Of a stretch of 64,000 nt of DNA, positions 18,984 through 29,450 are shown one piece after another. The notes beneath the pieces are model-generated. The model worked only from the letters and a program-made list of their open reading frames with translations. It searched no databases and was not told the origin of the DNA. A program made the translations under genes and the position numbers. How positions within the stretch are numbered: position 1 is the stretch's first letter; each line of letters opens with the position of its first letter. The stretch comes from Hespellia sp. (GTDB lineage: Bacteria > Bacillota > Clostridia > Lachnospirales > Lachnospiraceae), in contig JAQUVD010000010.1 in the NCBI GenBank assembly GCA_028693555.1, positions 1-64,000 of the forward strand, given 5' to 3'.

Positions 18984-21900
18984 ATGTCATTACAATTTAT
19001 TTTCGGCAATTCCGGTTCCGGAAAATCGCATCACTTGTATCAGAATATCATAGAGAATTCCATGAAGAATCCCAAGCGGAATTATCTTGTAATTGTGCCG
19101 GAACAGTTTACGATGCAGACCCAGAAGGATCTGGTGTCCATGCATCCGAAACATGGCATTATGAATATTGATGTTCTTAGTTTTGGACGGCTGGCGCATC
19201 GTATCTTTGAAGAAGTCGGTGGAAATCATGGCACGATTCTTGACGATGAGGGGAAGAACCTGATTCTTCGCAAGATTGCGGGGGATTATGAGGGAGAGCT
19301 GCGCGTGCTCAAGGGAAATCTCAAGAAACAGGGCTATATCAGTGAGGTGAAGTCGGTCATCTCTGAATTTGTGCAGTATGATATTGGTCTGCAGCAGGTG
19401 GACGAGATTCTCGGACAGTTGGATCCGAACCAGTATCTTTCTTATAAATTGCAGGATATTCGTACGGTCTATGAAGGATTTACAACCTATCTGCAGGATC
19501 GCTATATCACGAAAGAAGAATTGTTAGATGTCCTCTGTGAGGTTGCGGGCAGGTCGGAGATACTAAAAGACAGCGTTCTTGCGCTGGACGGATTTACCGG
19601 ATTTACACCGGTGCAGAATAAATTAATTCGAAAGCTGCTTGGAATCTGTTCGAAGATTCTTGTGACTGTGACGATTGACGGATCGGAAGATCCATTTGCA
19701 TACCGACACCCTTATCAGATGTTTGCACTGAGCAAACAGATGGTGACGGGACTTGTGCGGGTAGCGCAGGAAGCACATGCGACCATTGATTCACCGATTA
19801 CTTTATATGGGCGGCCTGTGTACCGTTTTCGAGAGAATGCGCCGCTGGCATTTCTGGAAGAGAACCTGTTTCGATATTCAAAAAGGATGTACGAGAGCGA
19901 ACAGAGTGCGATTCAGATCCATGCAGCATCCAATCCGAAGAGGGAAGCACAGTTTGTGGCAGAAGAGATCAGACATCTTGTCAGAACGAAAGGGTACCGC
20001 TATCGGGAAATTGCGGTCATTACGAGTGATTTGAACATCTATGCCAATCATCTGGAAAAAATCTGCACAGAATATGACATTCCGATTTTTATGGATCACA
20101 AGAAGAGCGTACTTTTGAATTCTTTTGTTGAATATGTGCGAAGTCTCCTTTCCATGGCGGCACAGGGATATACTTATGAAAGTGTGTTCCGGTTTCTTCG
20201 AACAGGACTGACCCCATATGATGATGAGCAGATTGATGAGCTGGAGAATTATGTCATTGCAACCGGAATACGAGGATACAGACGATGGCAGCAGGCATGG
20301 GTTCGGAGAACGAAAAACGCGGAGGATGAAAAGTTAGCATACCTGAATGCACTTCGTGTTCAATTTGTGGAAATGATGGATTCGCTTGCATTTGTATTAA
20401 AGCAGAAGAAAAAAACGGTGCAGGATATTACAACTGCAGTCTATGAATTTCTGGTAAAAGAACAGATGCAGGAGAAGGTGCAGGCTCTTGAAGAACGGTT
20501 TACAGAAGCAGGTGAGCTGGCACTGGCGAAGGAATATTCACAGGTGTATCGGATTGTAATTGATTTATTTGATAAATTTGTGAGTTTATTAGGAAATGAA
20601 TATGTTTCTATAGAAGAATATTGCGAGCTTTTGGATGCAGGACTGGAAGAAGCAAAGGTGGGAGTTATCCCACCGAGTCTGGATCAGGTTATGATTGGTG
20701 ATATAGAGCGGACAAGGCTCAAAGACATCAAAGCGCTTTTTCTGATCGGTGCAAATGATACGTTAATTCCGGGACAGCTCGGCAAGGGTGGTTTTCTTTC
20801 TGAACGGGACAGGGAGCTTCTGGCAGAAGAGAATGTGACATTGACGCCGGGAGCGAAGGAGAAGGCATATATTCAGAAATTTTATCTTTACTTGAGCATG
20901 ACGAAACCGACAGAACAACTGTATTTGTCTTACAGTCGTCTTGGCTCGGATGAGAAAGCAGCCAGACCGGCATATCTGATCGGCGATGTGCAAAAGCTCT
21001 TTCCGGTGATTTGGGTGGTGAATGAAGATGCCGTTTCCTTTGCTGAGAAAGAAAATACATTGGATGGCGGAATTGAATTTCTAACGAGAGGACTTTTGAA
21101 TCGGCAGCAGGGGTTAAGTAATGAGTGGAAAGCAATCTATACATGGTATTACAACCATCCAAAGTACCGCAAAAGGGTAGAAGCGATTGTAAAGACTGCA
21201 TTCTTTCAGAAAAAGAGAGAACATCTCTCGGAGCAGATTGCAAAAGAACTGTATGGCAGGGATCCGAACATCAGCGTGACTCGTCTGGAGAAATTTACGT
21301 CCTGTGCCTATGCACATTTTCTTTCGTATGGATTACATTTGAGAGAAAGGGAGGTCTACGAGTTCCAAAATGTAGATCTCGGAATTATTGCGCACAGCGC
21401 AATTGAAAAGTATTCGCGCAAATTACAAGAGCGGAAGTCTGAATGGACGCAAGTGCCGGAAGAAGTCAAGGAAGAACTGATTGAAGCAAGTGTGAGTGAA
21501 AGTGTTGTGGATTACGGCAATACCGTGTTATATAGCAATGCGAGAAATGAATATATGATTACCCGGATCAAACGACTGATGAATCGCACGGTGTGGGCGA
21601 TCACCAAACAGTTAGAGCACGGAGATTTTAAGCCGAGTGAGCAGGAGTTTAACTTCGGCGCGGGGAAGATTGACCGCATTGATATCTGTGAAGAAGAGGA
21701 TAAGGTGTATGTCAAGGTGGTCGACTATAAGACGGGCACGAAGGAATTTGATCTGTCCGAGCTTTATTATGGGCTTCAGATGCAGCTTGCAATTTACATG
21801 AAGCAGGCGATGGAACTGGAAGAGAAGCGGCATCCGGGAAAGCAGATTGTGCCATCAGGTATCTTTTATTATCGCATCAAGGATCCGATTGTGGATAAGG

Positions 21901-22346
21901 CTTCCGATTTAGAGGTGATTGAAAAACAGATTCTTGGCGAGCTGAAGCTGGATGGAATTGTGAATGCGGGTAGACAGAATATAGAACATCTGGATCGGGG
22001 GCTGCAGGGAAAGTCACTCGTCATTCCGGTATCCGTGAAAAAGGATCAGGATCTGGGAAGTGCATCTAAGACTGTCAGTGAAGAAGACTTCCGGAGGATT
22101 TTTGATTACAGTGGAAAAGTGATGGAACAGACAACGCAGGAGATGCTTGCAGGAAAGGCGGATATCGTCCCGTCGGTTTATAATGGGAAAAGCAGCTGTG
22201 AGTACTGCAGTTTTCAGAATATCTGTGGATTCGATCTGCGGCTGGGATATGCGCAGAACGAATATGAGAAATTGTCGGATGAAGAGGCGATCGAACGGAT
22301 GAAAAGTGATGGCAATGTGACTGAAATAACAGAAGGAGAGGCATAA
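18984..22346 (+). CDS. addB: ATP-dependent helicase/nuclease subunit B (AddB)
   Basis: Partner of AddA in the RecBCD-equivalent that resects double-strand breaks. 1120 residues; N-terminal nucleotide-binding loop FGNSGSGKSHHLYQN, AddB-type IVPEQFTMQTQKDLV, and a C-terminal PD-(D/E)XK nuclease core (YVKVVDYKTGTKEFDLSELYYG, then GLQMQLAIYM). The four iron-sulfur cysteines are split as in the family: one near residue 772 (FTSCAYAHFLSYGL) and three near the end (SCEYCSFQNICGFD). addA follows after one base, so the two are coupled. Confidence 0.95.
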   Translation: MSLQFIFGNSGSGKSHHLYQNIIENSMKNPKRNYLVIVPEQFTMQTQKDLVSMHPKHGIMNIDVLSFGRLAHRIFEEVGGNHGTILDDEGKNLILRKIAGDYEGELRVLKGNLKKQGYISEVKSVISEFVQYDIGLQQVDEILGQLDPNQYLSYKLQDIRTVYEGFTTYLQDRYITKEELLDVLCEVAGRSEILKDSVLALDGFTGFTPVQNKLIRKLLGICSKILVTVTIDGSEDPFAYRHPYQMFALSKQMVTGLVRVAQEAHATIDSPITLYGRPVYRFRENAPLAFLEENLFRYSKRMYESEQSAIQIHAASNPKREAQFVAEEIRHLVRTKGYRYREIAVITSDLNIYANHLEKICTEYDIPIFMDHKKSVLLNSFVEYVRSLLSMAAQGYTYESVFRFLRTGLTPYDDEQIDELENYVIATGIRGYRRWQQAWVRRTKNAEDEKLAYLNALRVQFVEMMDSLAFVLKQKKKTVQDITTAVYEFLVKEQMQEKVQALEERFTEAGELALAKEYSQVYRIVIDLFDKFVSLLGNEYVSIEEYCELLDAGLEEAKVGVIPPSLDQVMIGDIERTRLKDIKALFLIGANDTLIPGQLGKGGFLSERDRELLAEENVTLTPGAKEKAYIQKFYLYLSMTKPTEQLYLSYSRLGSDEKAARPAYLIGDVQKLFPVIWVVNEDAVSFAEKENTLDGGIEFLTRGLLNRQQGLSNEWKAIYTWYYNHPKYRKRVEAIVKTAFFQKKREHLSEQIAKELYGRDPNISVTRLEKFTSCAYAHFLSYGLHLREREVYEFQNVDLGIIAHSAIEKYSRKLQERKSEWTQVPEEVKEELIEASVSESVVDYGNTVLYSNARNEYMITRIKRLMNRTVWAITKQLEHGDFKPSEQEFNFGAGKIDRIDICEEEDKVYVKVVDYKTGTKEFDLSELYYGLQMQLAIYMKQAMELEEKRHPGKQIVPSGIFYYRIKDPIVDKASDLEVIEKQILGELKLDGIVNAGRQNIEHLDRGLQGKSLVIPVSVKKDQDLGSASKTVSEEDFRRIFDYSGKVMEQTTQEMLAGKADIVPSVYNGKSSCEYCSFQNICGFDLRLGYAQNEYEKLSDEEAIERMKSDGNVTEITEGEA

Positions 22347-22347
22347 G

Positions 22348-25300
22348 ATGGGGGTAAACTGGACAGAAGAACAACAGAAGGTCATTGATGTCCGCGACCG
22401 GAATATTCTGGTATCGGCAGCGGCGGGATCCGGTAAGACTGCAGTTCTTGTGGAACGGATTATACAGAGACTGACCGGTGCTGACCCGATTGATGTCGAC
22501 CGGCTTTTGATTGTGACATTTACAGAGGCGGCAGCGGCGGAGATGAAGGAACGAATTCGTCTGGCGATAGAGAATGAGCTGGATTTGCACCCGGATGATG
22601 TACATCTGCAGAGACAGGCAACTTTAATTCATAACGCGTCCATAACCACCATTCACAGCTTCTGCCTGTCTGTGATTCGAGATCACTTCCATGCAATTGA
22701 TTTAGATCCCGGCTTTCGAATCTGTGATGAAGGCGAACGGAAGCTTTTATGCCATGACACGGTCGAGACGTTGCTGGAGGAAGCCTATGATCAGGCAGAC
22801 GAAGCGTTCCTTCAGTTTGTGGAGCGGTTTGCAACAGGACGTGACGATAAGAAAATCGAGGAATTGATTCTTAGATGGTATGAGTATTCCAGAAGTTACC
22901 CGCAGCCGGAGCAGTGGATCCGGGAATGCGTGAAAGCATATCAGTGGGATGAGCAGGCAGGGAAACCTCGTTACATGGAACGTATTGTTCAGATTCTTGG
23001 GGACTATCTGCGGGATGCACAGTCTATGCTGGAAGCAGGGCTGCAGATTTGTGATCAGCCGGATGGTCCTTATATGTATCGTGAGATGCTGGAATCGGAT
23101 CTTTTTTGTGTGAGCCGGATTGCAGATGCGGCAGCATTTGAGGAAATGTACGAAGCCATTGGGCAGATTTCATGGAAACGTTTATCGACGAAGAAGGATA
23201 TTGCGGTATCGGATGAGAAAAAAGAGGATATCAAACAGATTCGCACGGCAGTGAAGGCGCTCATCAAGAAAATAACGGAAGATTATTTTTCGCTACCGCC
23301 GGAGGAAGCGCGCCTGGATATGAACAATGCAGGGGAGTCTGTCAGTGTACTGGCGGAGCTTGTGCTTCGTTATGGCAGCATGTTCGCAGAACAGAAGATG
23401 GCAAAGGGCATGATTGATTTTGGAGACATGGAGCAGTTCGCCCTTCGCATTTTAACGGAAGAGAAAGATGGAAAGCTTGTGCCCTCCATGATTGCGAGAG
23501 AATATCAGGATCAGTTTGTGGAGGTCATGATTGATGAATATCAGGACAGCAATCTGATTCAGGAAGCAATTCTTACAAGTGTGTCAACTGTAAGCCGGGG
23601 CAGGAATAATATTTTTATGGTGGGAGATGTGAAGCAGAGTATCTATAGCTTCCGGCTCTCGAGACCGGAGCTGTTTATGGAGAAGTATTATTCTTATACG
23701 CTGGAGGATAGCGCAAAGCAGCGAATTGATCTGCACAAGAATTTTCGGAGCAGGCAGCAGGTACTAGACAGTGTCAATGATATTTTCGAACAGATTATGC
23801 GAAAAGAGCTTGGCGGTATTACCTATGACAGTTCTGCGGCACTTTATCTGGGTGCAGATTATGAAGAACAGTATGATGAAAATATGCGCAATATCAATGA
23901 TACAGAAGTCATTCTGGTTGATACCTCCCCGATTCCGGTCGTGGAGAACGGTGAAATGGTTGGAGAGACAAAGGTTCCGGCAAGGGAGACAGAAGGGCGG
24001 GCAATCGCACAGAGAATCAAGGAGCTTTTGCGTACCCAGAAAGTGCGGGATAAGGAATCGGGAGCGTATCGACAGGCATCTTATAAAGATATTGTTATTT
24101 TGACCCGAAGTGTGAAGGGGTGGAGCGAAGAATTTGCGGACGTTCTGAATCGGGAAGGCATTCCGACTTATGTAGGAAAGACGGAAGGATATTTTGAAAC
24201 GTATGAGGTAAGTCTTCTTTTGAATTATCTGAGTGTTTTAGATAATCAAAAGCAGGATCTGCCACTGAGTGCCGTGCTGACTTCGCCAATGACAGGCTTA
24301 AATGCAGAGCACATGTCGGTGATTCGCACTGCATATTCCAATGTGCCGTTCTATGAGGCGGTGGTAAAGTTTGCGAAAGAGGCGGAAGCGGGAAATGATT
24401 CTGACTGGATTCTTCGGCTGCAGCATACGATGCGTCAGATTGCCCGTTACCGCGAGATGGTTCCGTATACTCCGATCCATGAACTTCTGTGGAAGATGAT
24501 AGATGAGACTGGATATGGAGATCACATACTGGCAATGCCCGGCGGCGCACAGAGAAAAGCAAATGTAGATATGCTCGTGGAGAAAGCGGTCGCATTTGAA
24601 GGAACGAGTTATAAGGGGCTGTTCAATTTCATTCGCTATATCGAGCAATTGAAGAAATATGACATTGATTATGGCGAAGCTGCGATGACGGATGATACGG
24701 CAGATGTGGTGCGTCTGATGAGTATCCATAAGAGCAAGGGACTTGAGTTTCCGATTGTATTTGTGGCTGGAATGGGCAAACGGTTTAATATGAAGGATAT
24801 GACAGATACCCTGATCATTCACTCAAAATGGGGTGTCGGTGTGGATGCGATTGACTTAAAGTACCGTACAAAATCACCTACGCTGCTACGAAAAGTGATT
24901 CAGGAAGAGAAGAAGATTGAGACACTCGGAGAAGAACTTCGAATCCTCTATGTGGCGCTTACCAGAGCAAAAGAAAAACTGATTATGATCGGCACTTTAA
25001 ATGATCCGAAGAAAAAACTGGAGGAGGAAGTGCAGATTTTAAATTACTCAGAGCTGATGTCTGCGAAGACATATTTTGACTGGGTACTTACAGCAATTGC
25101 ACATACACATGAAAATATTCCGGCAGAGATTCGCGTGGTGCATCCTCTGGAACTTGATGAGGTGGATACGGTCGAAGCAAGTGCGGATATGATTGCAGAA
25201 CAGGTGCTTCTTCATTGGGATGAGCAAATTGTATACGATGAAGGAATCCGTCGGAAGCTGGATGAAGAGCTGGGGTATACGTATGCGTACAGTTCGCAGG

Positions 25301-25959
25301 AGCAGTTGAAAATGAAATTTACCGTTTCAGAACTGAAAAAGCGAATCAGCCAGATGGAGACGGATGATACAGGCGAAGAACTGTATGGACAGGAAGAACT
25401 CGCACCGATCATTCCGGCATTCCTGCAGGAAGAGACAGAATTAAAAGGTGCATCCAGAGGTACGGCTTACCATAAGTTTCTGGAGTTGTTGGACTTTAGG
25501 AAGGTGTACGATGTGGCGGCGGTGAGAGAAGCGATTGCCTATTTCGAATCGGAAGAGAAGATGACAAAAGAAATGGCAGAATGCATCCATCCGGATGATA
25601 TGATGCGATTTCTTACGAGCAATTCCGGCATGCGTATGCATCAGGCGGCACTTGCCGGAAAGCTTCATGCAGAACAGCCCTTTGTGCTTGGTGTTGATGC
25701 GAAAGAAATCTATCCGGAGCAGGACAGTAATGAGATGATACTCGTGCAGGGAATCATCGATGTGTATTTTGAGGAAGATGGAGAACTTGTGGTACTTGAC
25801 TATAAGACGGATAAAGTAAAAAGTGCATCGGAGCTGATTGAACGCTACCATGGTCAATTGGATTATTATGCCAAGGCACTGGAACAGATGACTGGGAAAA
25901 AAGTGAAAGAGAAGATTATTTATTCGTTCACGTTAGGCGAGGAAATAAAAACATTTTAA
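22348..25959 (+). CDS. addA: ATP-dependent helicase/nuclease subunit A (AddA)
   Basis: 1203 residues, UvrD-type superfamily 1A helicase with a C-terminal nuclease domain. Visible motifs: Walker A VSAAAGSGKTAVLVERII, motif Ia TTIHSFCLSVIRDHF, Walker B VMIDEYQDSNLIQE, motif III NIFMVGDVKQSIYSFRLSRP, motif V RLMSIHKSKGLEFPIVFVAG, motif VI ELRILYVALTRAKEKL, and the nuclease core LVVLDYKTDKV near the C-terminus. Ribosome site AGGAG lies at the end of addB. Together AddAB load RecA at breaks; Chi recognition cannot be assessed from this window. Confidence 0.96.
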   Translation: MGVNWTEEQQKVIDVRDRNILVSAAAGSGKTAVLVERIIQRLTGADPIDVDRLLIVTFTEAAAAEMKERIRLAIENELDLHPDDVHLQRQATLIHNASITTIHSFCLSVIRDHFHAIDLDPGFRICDEGERKLLCHDTVETLLEEAYDQADEAFLQFVERFATGRDDKKIEELILRWYEYSRSYPQPEQWIRECVKAYQWDEQAGKPRYMERIVQILGDYLRDAQSMLEAGLQICDQPDGPYMYREMLESDLFCVSRIADAAAFEEMYEAIGQISWKRLSTKKDIAVSDEKKEDIKQIRTAVKALIKKITEDYFSLPPEEARLDMNNAGESVSVLAELVLRYGSMFAEQKMAKGMIDFGDMEQFALRILTEEKDGKLVPSMIAREYQDQFVEVMIDEYQDSNLIQEAILTSVSTVSRGRNNIFMVGDVKQSIYSFRLSRPELFMEKYYSYTLEDSAKQRIDLHKNFRSRQQVLDSVNDIFEQIMRKELGGITYDSSAALYLGADYEEQYDENMRNINDTEVILVDTSPIPVVENGEMVGETKVPARETEGRAIAQRIKELLRTQKVRDKESGAYRQASYKDIVILTRSVKGWSEEFADVLNREGIPTYVGKTEGYFETYEVSLLLNYLSVLDNQKQDLPLSAVLTSPMTGLNAEHMSVIRTAYSNVPFYEAVVKFAKEAEAGNDSDWILRLQHTMRQIARYREMVPYTPIHELLWKMIDETGYGDHILAMPGGAQRKANVDMLVEKAVAFEGTSYKGLFNFIRYIEQLKKYDIDYGEAAMTDDTADVVRLMSIHKSKGLEFPIVFVAGMGKRFNMKDMTDTLIIHSKWGVGVDAIDLKYRTKSPTLLRKVIQEEKKIETLGEELRILYVALTRAKEKLIMIGTLNDPKKKLEEEVQILNYSELMSAKTYFDWVLTAIAHTHENIPAEIRVVHPLELDEVDTVEASADMIAEQVLLHWDEQIVYDEGIRRKLDEELGYTYAYSSQEQLKMKFTVSELKKRISQMETDDTGEELYGQEELAPIIPAFLQEETELKGASRGTAYHKFLELLDFRKVYDVAAVREAIAYFESEEKMTKEMAECIHPDDMMRFLTSNSGMRMHQAALAGKLHAEQPFVLGVDAKEIYPEQDSNEMILVQGIIDVYFEEDGELVVLDYKTDKVKSASELIERYHGQLDYYAKALEQMTGKKVKEKIIYSFTLGEEIKTF

Positions 25960-26009
25960 AATATCTGTTATAATAAAGGAAACACGTAAATCATGAATGA
26001 GGTTTTAAT

Positions 26010-28064
26010 ATGAAACATAATAATACAACAGGTGGTTATCAAATCAGTCCGGGTATGTATGAACTGAATGGTGCGACAAAGGTAGAGGGAGCTGTGAATT
26101 TTACAATCACATCGACAAAAGCGACGTATTGTGAGCTTGCTCTGTTCCATCGGGAAGAAGCAGAGCCGTACGCAGTCATACCATTTCCAAAGGAGTATCA
26201 GATCGGTCATGTCTTCTCCATGATGATACATGGTCTGGATATAGAAGAATTCGAGTATGCCTATCGAATGGACGGACCGAACTGTCCGGAAAAGGGAGAG
26301 GTTTTCAATTCAGAAAAATATTTACTCGATCCTTATGCCAAAGCAGTCGTGGGACAGAGCAAGTGGGGTGTAAAACAGCAGGGGGAGAATTCTTATAAAG
26401 CGAGAGTTGTCCGTCAGAATTTTGACTGGGGCAAACAAAAACGCCCCAATCTTCCGATGGAAGAGCTGATTATCTATGAACTTCATGTGCGAGGATTTAC
26501 AAAAGACCCGTCGGCAAAAGTGGAAGCACCCGGGACGTTTGCAGGGCTGAAAGAGAAGATTCCGTATCTGAAGGACCTTGGTGTCAATGCGGTGGAAATG
26601 ATGCCGATCTTTGAGTTTGATGAATGTAAAGGTCATCGGGCAGAGGATGGAACCGAGCTTTTGGACTATTGGGGATATAATACGGTGTGCTTCTTTTCTC
26701 CCAATACCAGCTATGCAAATGCAGTTGAATATAACAGAGAAGGAACCGAACTAAAAGAGCTGGTGCAGGAATTTCATGAAAATGGAATGGAAGTCATCTT
26801 AGATGTCGTATTTAATCATACGGCAGAAGGGAATGAGGATGGTCCGTTTTTCTCATTCAAAGGAATTGACAACAACGTCTATTACATGCTGACACCGGAA
26901 GGCTATTATTACAATTTCAGCGGATGCGGCAATACATTAAACTGCAATCATCCGGTTGTACAGGAAATGATTCTGAATTGCCTGAGATACTGGACGATTC
27001 ATTACCGTATCGATGGATTTCGTTTTGACCTGGCCTCCATCCTCGGACGAAATGAGGACGGAACACCGATGAGCCAGCCGCCGCTGCTTAAAAATCTGGC
27101 ATTTGATCCAATTTTAGGGAAAGTCAAATTAATTGCGGAGGCATGGGATGCCGGCGGTATGTATCAGGTCGGAAATTTCCCATCGTGGAATCGGTGGGCA
27201 GAGTGGAACGGGAAATACCGCGATGATATGCGAAGCTTTTTAAAAGGTGATGCAGGAAAATTAGAAGCCGCTGCGCTTCGCATGATGGGTTCGCCGGATA
27301 TGTATGATCCCAATACCAGAGGTCGCGATGCGTCCGTTAATTTCCTGAACTGCCATGATGGATTTACCTTATACGATATGTATGCTTACAATCAGAAACA
27401 TAATGAGAAAAATGGCTGGAAGAATACGGACGGTGATAATAATAACCTCAGCTGGAATTGTGGAGAAGAGGGCGAGACGAAAGACCGGGAGGTCAGAAAG
27501 CTCCGTATCCGCATGATGAAAAATGCATGTGCGGCGCTTATGATGAGCCGCGGAACACCGATGCTGTTTTCGGGAGATGAATTCGCGAATACCCAATTTG
27601 GAAACAATAATGCATATTGTCAGGATAATGAAATCGCGTGGATTGACTGGACCCAGAAAGATACATTTCGAGAATTCCATGAATTCTATCGGTATATGAT
27701 TCATTTCCGCAAAGAAAATCCGGTCATCTATGCAGAACAGGAATCTTCAGTGATCGGACTGCCGCCGATGAGTACCCATAAAGCAAACCCCTGGGATCCG
27801 GATCTGTCAAAAGAGGAGCGGGGACTTGGAATCTTGTATGCGGGGAAATTAGAAGATCAGACAGAAGATATCGTCTATGCATTTTTCAACACAAACTGGG
27901 AGCAAATGCAGATTCAGCTTCCGGCTTTGACAAAAGGCTCCTGGCAGTTGATTGTGGATACGGCATATGAGGAGAGCGTGCTGGAAGGAAAAGAAATTTA
28001 TCTGACCAATGGAGATTATCTGTTAAATCCGCGGTCTGTGATGATATGCAAGGCAATTATTTGA
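26010..28064 (+). CDS. glgX: Glycogen debranching enzyme / isoamylase-type (GlgX family)
   Basis: GH13 alpha-1,6-glucosidase acting on glycogen or limit dextrins in the cytoplasm. 684 residues: N-terminal CBM48-like domain (to about 110), then the catalytic barrel with VVFNHTAEGNE, DGFRFDLASILGR (nucleophile Asp), LIAEAWDAGGMYQ (acid Glu) and FLNCHDGFTLYDM (transition-state Asp). No signal peptide. The start ATG has GAGG about 10 bases upstream. It appears monocistronic, with the tRNA-Cys downstream. Pullulanase-like specificity is an alternative. Confidence 0.88.
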   Translation: MKHNNTTGGYQISPGMYELNGATKVEGAVNFTITSTKATYCELALFHREEAEPYAVIPFPKEYQIGHVFSMMIHGLDIEEFEYAYRMDGPNCPEKGEVFNSEKYLLDPYAKAVVGQSKWGVKQQGENSYKARVVRQNFDWGKQKRPNLPMEELIIYELHVRGFTKDPSAKVEAPGTFAGLKEKIPYLKDLGVNAVEMMPIFEFDECKGHRAEDGTELLDYWGYNTVCFFSPNTSYANAVEYNREGTELKELVQEFHENGMEVILDVVFNHTAEGNEDGPFFSFKGIDNNVYYMLTPEGYYYNFSGCGNTLNCNHPVVQEMILNCLRYWTIHYRIDGFRFDLASILGRNEDGTPMSQPPLLKNLAFDPILGKVKLIAEAWDAGGMYQVGNFPSWNRWAEWNGKYRDDMRSFLKGDAGKLEAAALRMMGSPDMYDPNTRGRDASVNFLNCHDGFTLYDMYAYNQKHNEKNGWKNTDGDNNNLSWNCGEEGETKDREVRKLRIRMMKNACAALMMSRGTPMLFSGDEFANTQFGNNNAYCQDNEIAWIDWTQKDTFREFHEFYRYMIHFRKENPVIYAEQESSVIGLPPMSTHKANPWDPDLSKEERGLGILYAGKLEDQTEDIVYAFFNTNWEQMQIQLPALTKGSWQLIVDTAYEESVLEGKEIYLTNGDYLLNPRSVMICKAII

Positions 28065-28103
28065 AAATTGTCTGAGAAAAAAGAAAAAATATGAAATTAT
28101 ATC

Positions 28104-28132
28104 TTGACTCACATATCGTTGTTTGATATAAT
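28104..28132 (+). promoter_or_regulatory. Promoter of tRNA-Cys
   Basis: TTGACT (28104-28109), 17-base spacer, TATAAT (28127-28132). The tRNA begins about 45 bases downstream. Confidence 0.7.
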
Positions 28133-28177
28133 TGCAATTGTGTCGAGCGAAAGGCTTTGATACATCTGCAATTATAT

Positions 28178-28249
28178 GGCGCAGTAGCCAAGTGGTAAGG
28201 CAATGGTCTGCAACACCAGTATGCACCAGTTCAAATCTGGTCTGCGCCT
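28178..28249 (+). tRNA. tRNA-Cys (GCA)
   Basis: A full cloverleaf can be drawn: acceptor GGCGCAG with CTGCGCC, anticodon loop CTGCAAC giving anticodon GCA, T-arm ACCAG/CTGGT around TTCAAAT, and discriminator T as usual for tRNA-Cys. CCA is not encoded. A terminator follows directly. Confidence 0.93.
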
Positions 28250-28260
28250 CTTGATGAAAA

Positions 28261-28296
28261 CCTCGCAATCCTTGAAATTTGGATTGCGGGGTTTTT
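28261..28296 (+). terminator. Terminator after tRNA-Cys
   Basis: CCTCGCAATCC (28261-28271) pairs with GGATTGCGGGG (28281-28291), followed by TTTTT. An almost identical hairpin lies at the edge of the second repeat copy near 32652-32692. Confidence 0.85.
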
Positions 28297-28317
28297 GTAT
28301 AATATAGTTGAGGAGAA

Positions 28318-28455
28318 TTAATGATGTTTGTATTCTTCTATTTCCTTTTCCAATTCTCTGATTCTTGCTTCGGCAGCGTCTGCTCGAATCATTTCTTCAC
28401 GTTCTGCAATCTTCATATATTCAATAGACACCTCCTTGTTGGATTTTACTTCATC
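28318..28455 (-). pseudogene. Remnant of an Rpn-type nuclease gene (copy A)
   Basis: Only the C-terminal tail survives, ending EARIRELEKEIE..YKHH like the intact gene at 32714-33586. It lacks 24 codons in frame and everything upstream of TTCATC, including the start, ribosome site and PD-(D/E)XK core. It cannot make a functional protein. Confidence 0.8.
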
Positions 28456-28689
28456 CACTCCTGCTTTTTCTTTTTTGAGATTTTCAGCATAGAGTTTTTG
28501 AAATGATAAGTTGAATCTTAGATGGCAAGCTGCCTAGAAATATTTCAAGATTTTATGCTTATATTTATTGCAACAAAAATATATGAAAATGCAAGAAGAA
28601 AAGAAATATTTATAGGATATGATGTGGAGAAAAATACAAAAATGTGATACCTTTATCTTAAAGAGGCGATAAAAGACGGGAGGAACAAC

Positions 28690-29400
28690 ATGCAGCTACG
28701 CTGTGGTGATGCAACGATATATTACGAAGAATACGGAACTGCCGGGCAGCAGACCATGATTCTGCTTCATGGGAACAGTGATGACCATACCTACTTTCGA
28801 AATCAGATTGCGTATTTTAGAAGAGGCTTTCATGTGTTTGTGCTGGACACAAGGAGTCATGGGCAGAGTACACACGGAAGGCAACCATTAAGCTTTGATT
28901 TACTGGCGGAAGATCTGCACATATTCGTGGCGAAGAAAAATCTTACAGACATGATTTTATTGGGCTTTTCAGACGGTGGAAATATTGCGCTTACGTATGC
29001 TCTGAGATATCCGGCAGGTATCCGGTGTATGATTTTAAATGGTGCCAATCTTCATCCGGAGGGGATGCGGCAGGTGGTCCATAAACTTACGGTTCACCTC
29101 TATCAGATCCTAAAGCGGTTTGCGCCATATTGTAGTTATGTCGAAAGAAAACATCAGGTGATCGGGCTGATGGCAAATCACCCGCACATTTCAACAGAGG
29201 AGCTTCACACGCTGAAGATGCCGATTCTTGTGATTGCAGGGGAATACGATCTGATTCGTGAAAATCATACGCGGCATATGGCTCATGCGCTGCCAAGGGG
29301 CAGGCTTGTGATTATGAAACGGGCAGACCATTTTTGTGCGCGAAAGCAGCCACAGAGATTTAATCGTATTGTGCATCGATTTATCATGAAAAATAAATAA
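28690..29400 (+). CDS. Alpha/beta-fold hydrolase
   Basis: 236 residues with a full serine-hydrolase set: oxyanion LLHGNSDD, nucleophile elbow LLGFSDGGNIAL (Ser), acid in IAGEYDLI, and His in RADHF near the C-terminus. No signal peptide, so cytoplasmic; substrate unknown (esterase or thioesterase likely). GGGAGG precedes the ATG. Its first 42 codons are repeated as a broken copy at 33862-33988. It lies just upstream of ptsG, which has its own promoter and attenuator. Confidence 0.85.
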   Translation: MQLRCGDATIYYEEYGTAGQQTMILLHGNSDDHTYFRNQIAYFRRGFHVFVLDTRSHGQSTHGRQPLSFDLLAEDLHIFVAKKNLTDMILLGFSDGGNIALTYALRYPAGIRCMILNGANLHPEGMRQVVHKLTVHLYQILKRFAPYCSYVERKHQVIGLMANHPHISTEELHTLKMPILVIAGEYDLIRENHTRHMAHALPRGRLVIMKRADHFCARKQPQRFNRIVHRFIMKNK

Positions 29401-29415
29401 CATGATCTATCGGTC

Positions 29416-29444
29416 TTGACAAATAAAAACAGCAGTGCTAATCT
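29416..29444 (+). promoter_or_regulatory. Promoter of the ptsG-glcT pair
   Basis: TTGACA (29416-29421), 17-base spacer, TAATCT (29439-29444) with TGC before it as an extended -10. Transcription would start just ahead of the antiterminator target. Confidence 0.65.
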
Positions 29445-29450
29445 ATAAAA

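Larger units (their letters stand above)
28261..28816 (+). repeat. Segmental duplication, copy A (shortened)
   Basis: From the terminator to position 28816 the sequence matches 32657-33988 nearly base for base, with two internal gaps. The first gap corresponds to 72 bases (copy B 32779-32850), between two CTCG tetramers. The second corresponds to 704 bases (copy B 32918-33621), between two TTCATC hexamers. Identity continues through the intergenic part (28456-28689) and the first 42 codons of the hydrolase, then stops. Microhomology at both gaps indicates deletion in copy A rather than insertion in copy B. Confidence 0.85.

Noticed and set aside
28102-28260. Small minus-strand ORF over the tRNA-Cys region
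   Set aside because: It is a shadow of the tRNA, its promoter and terminator.
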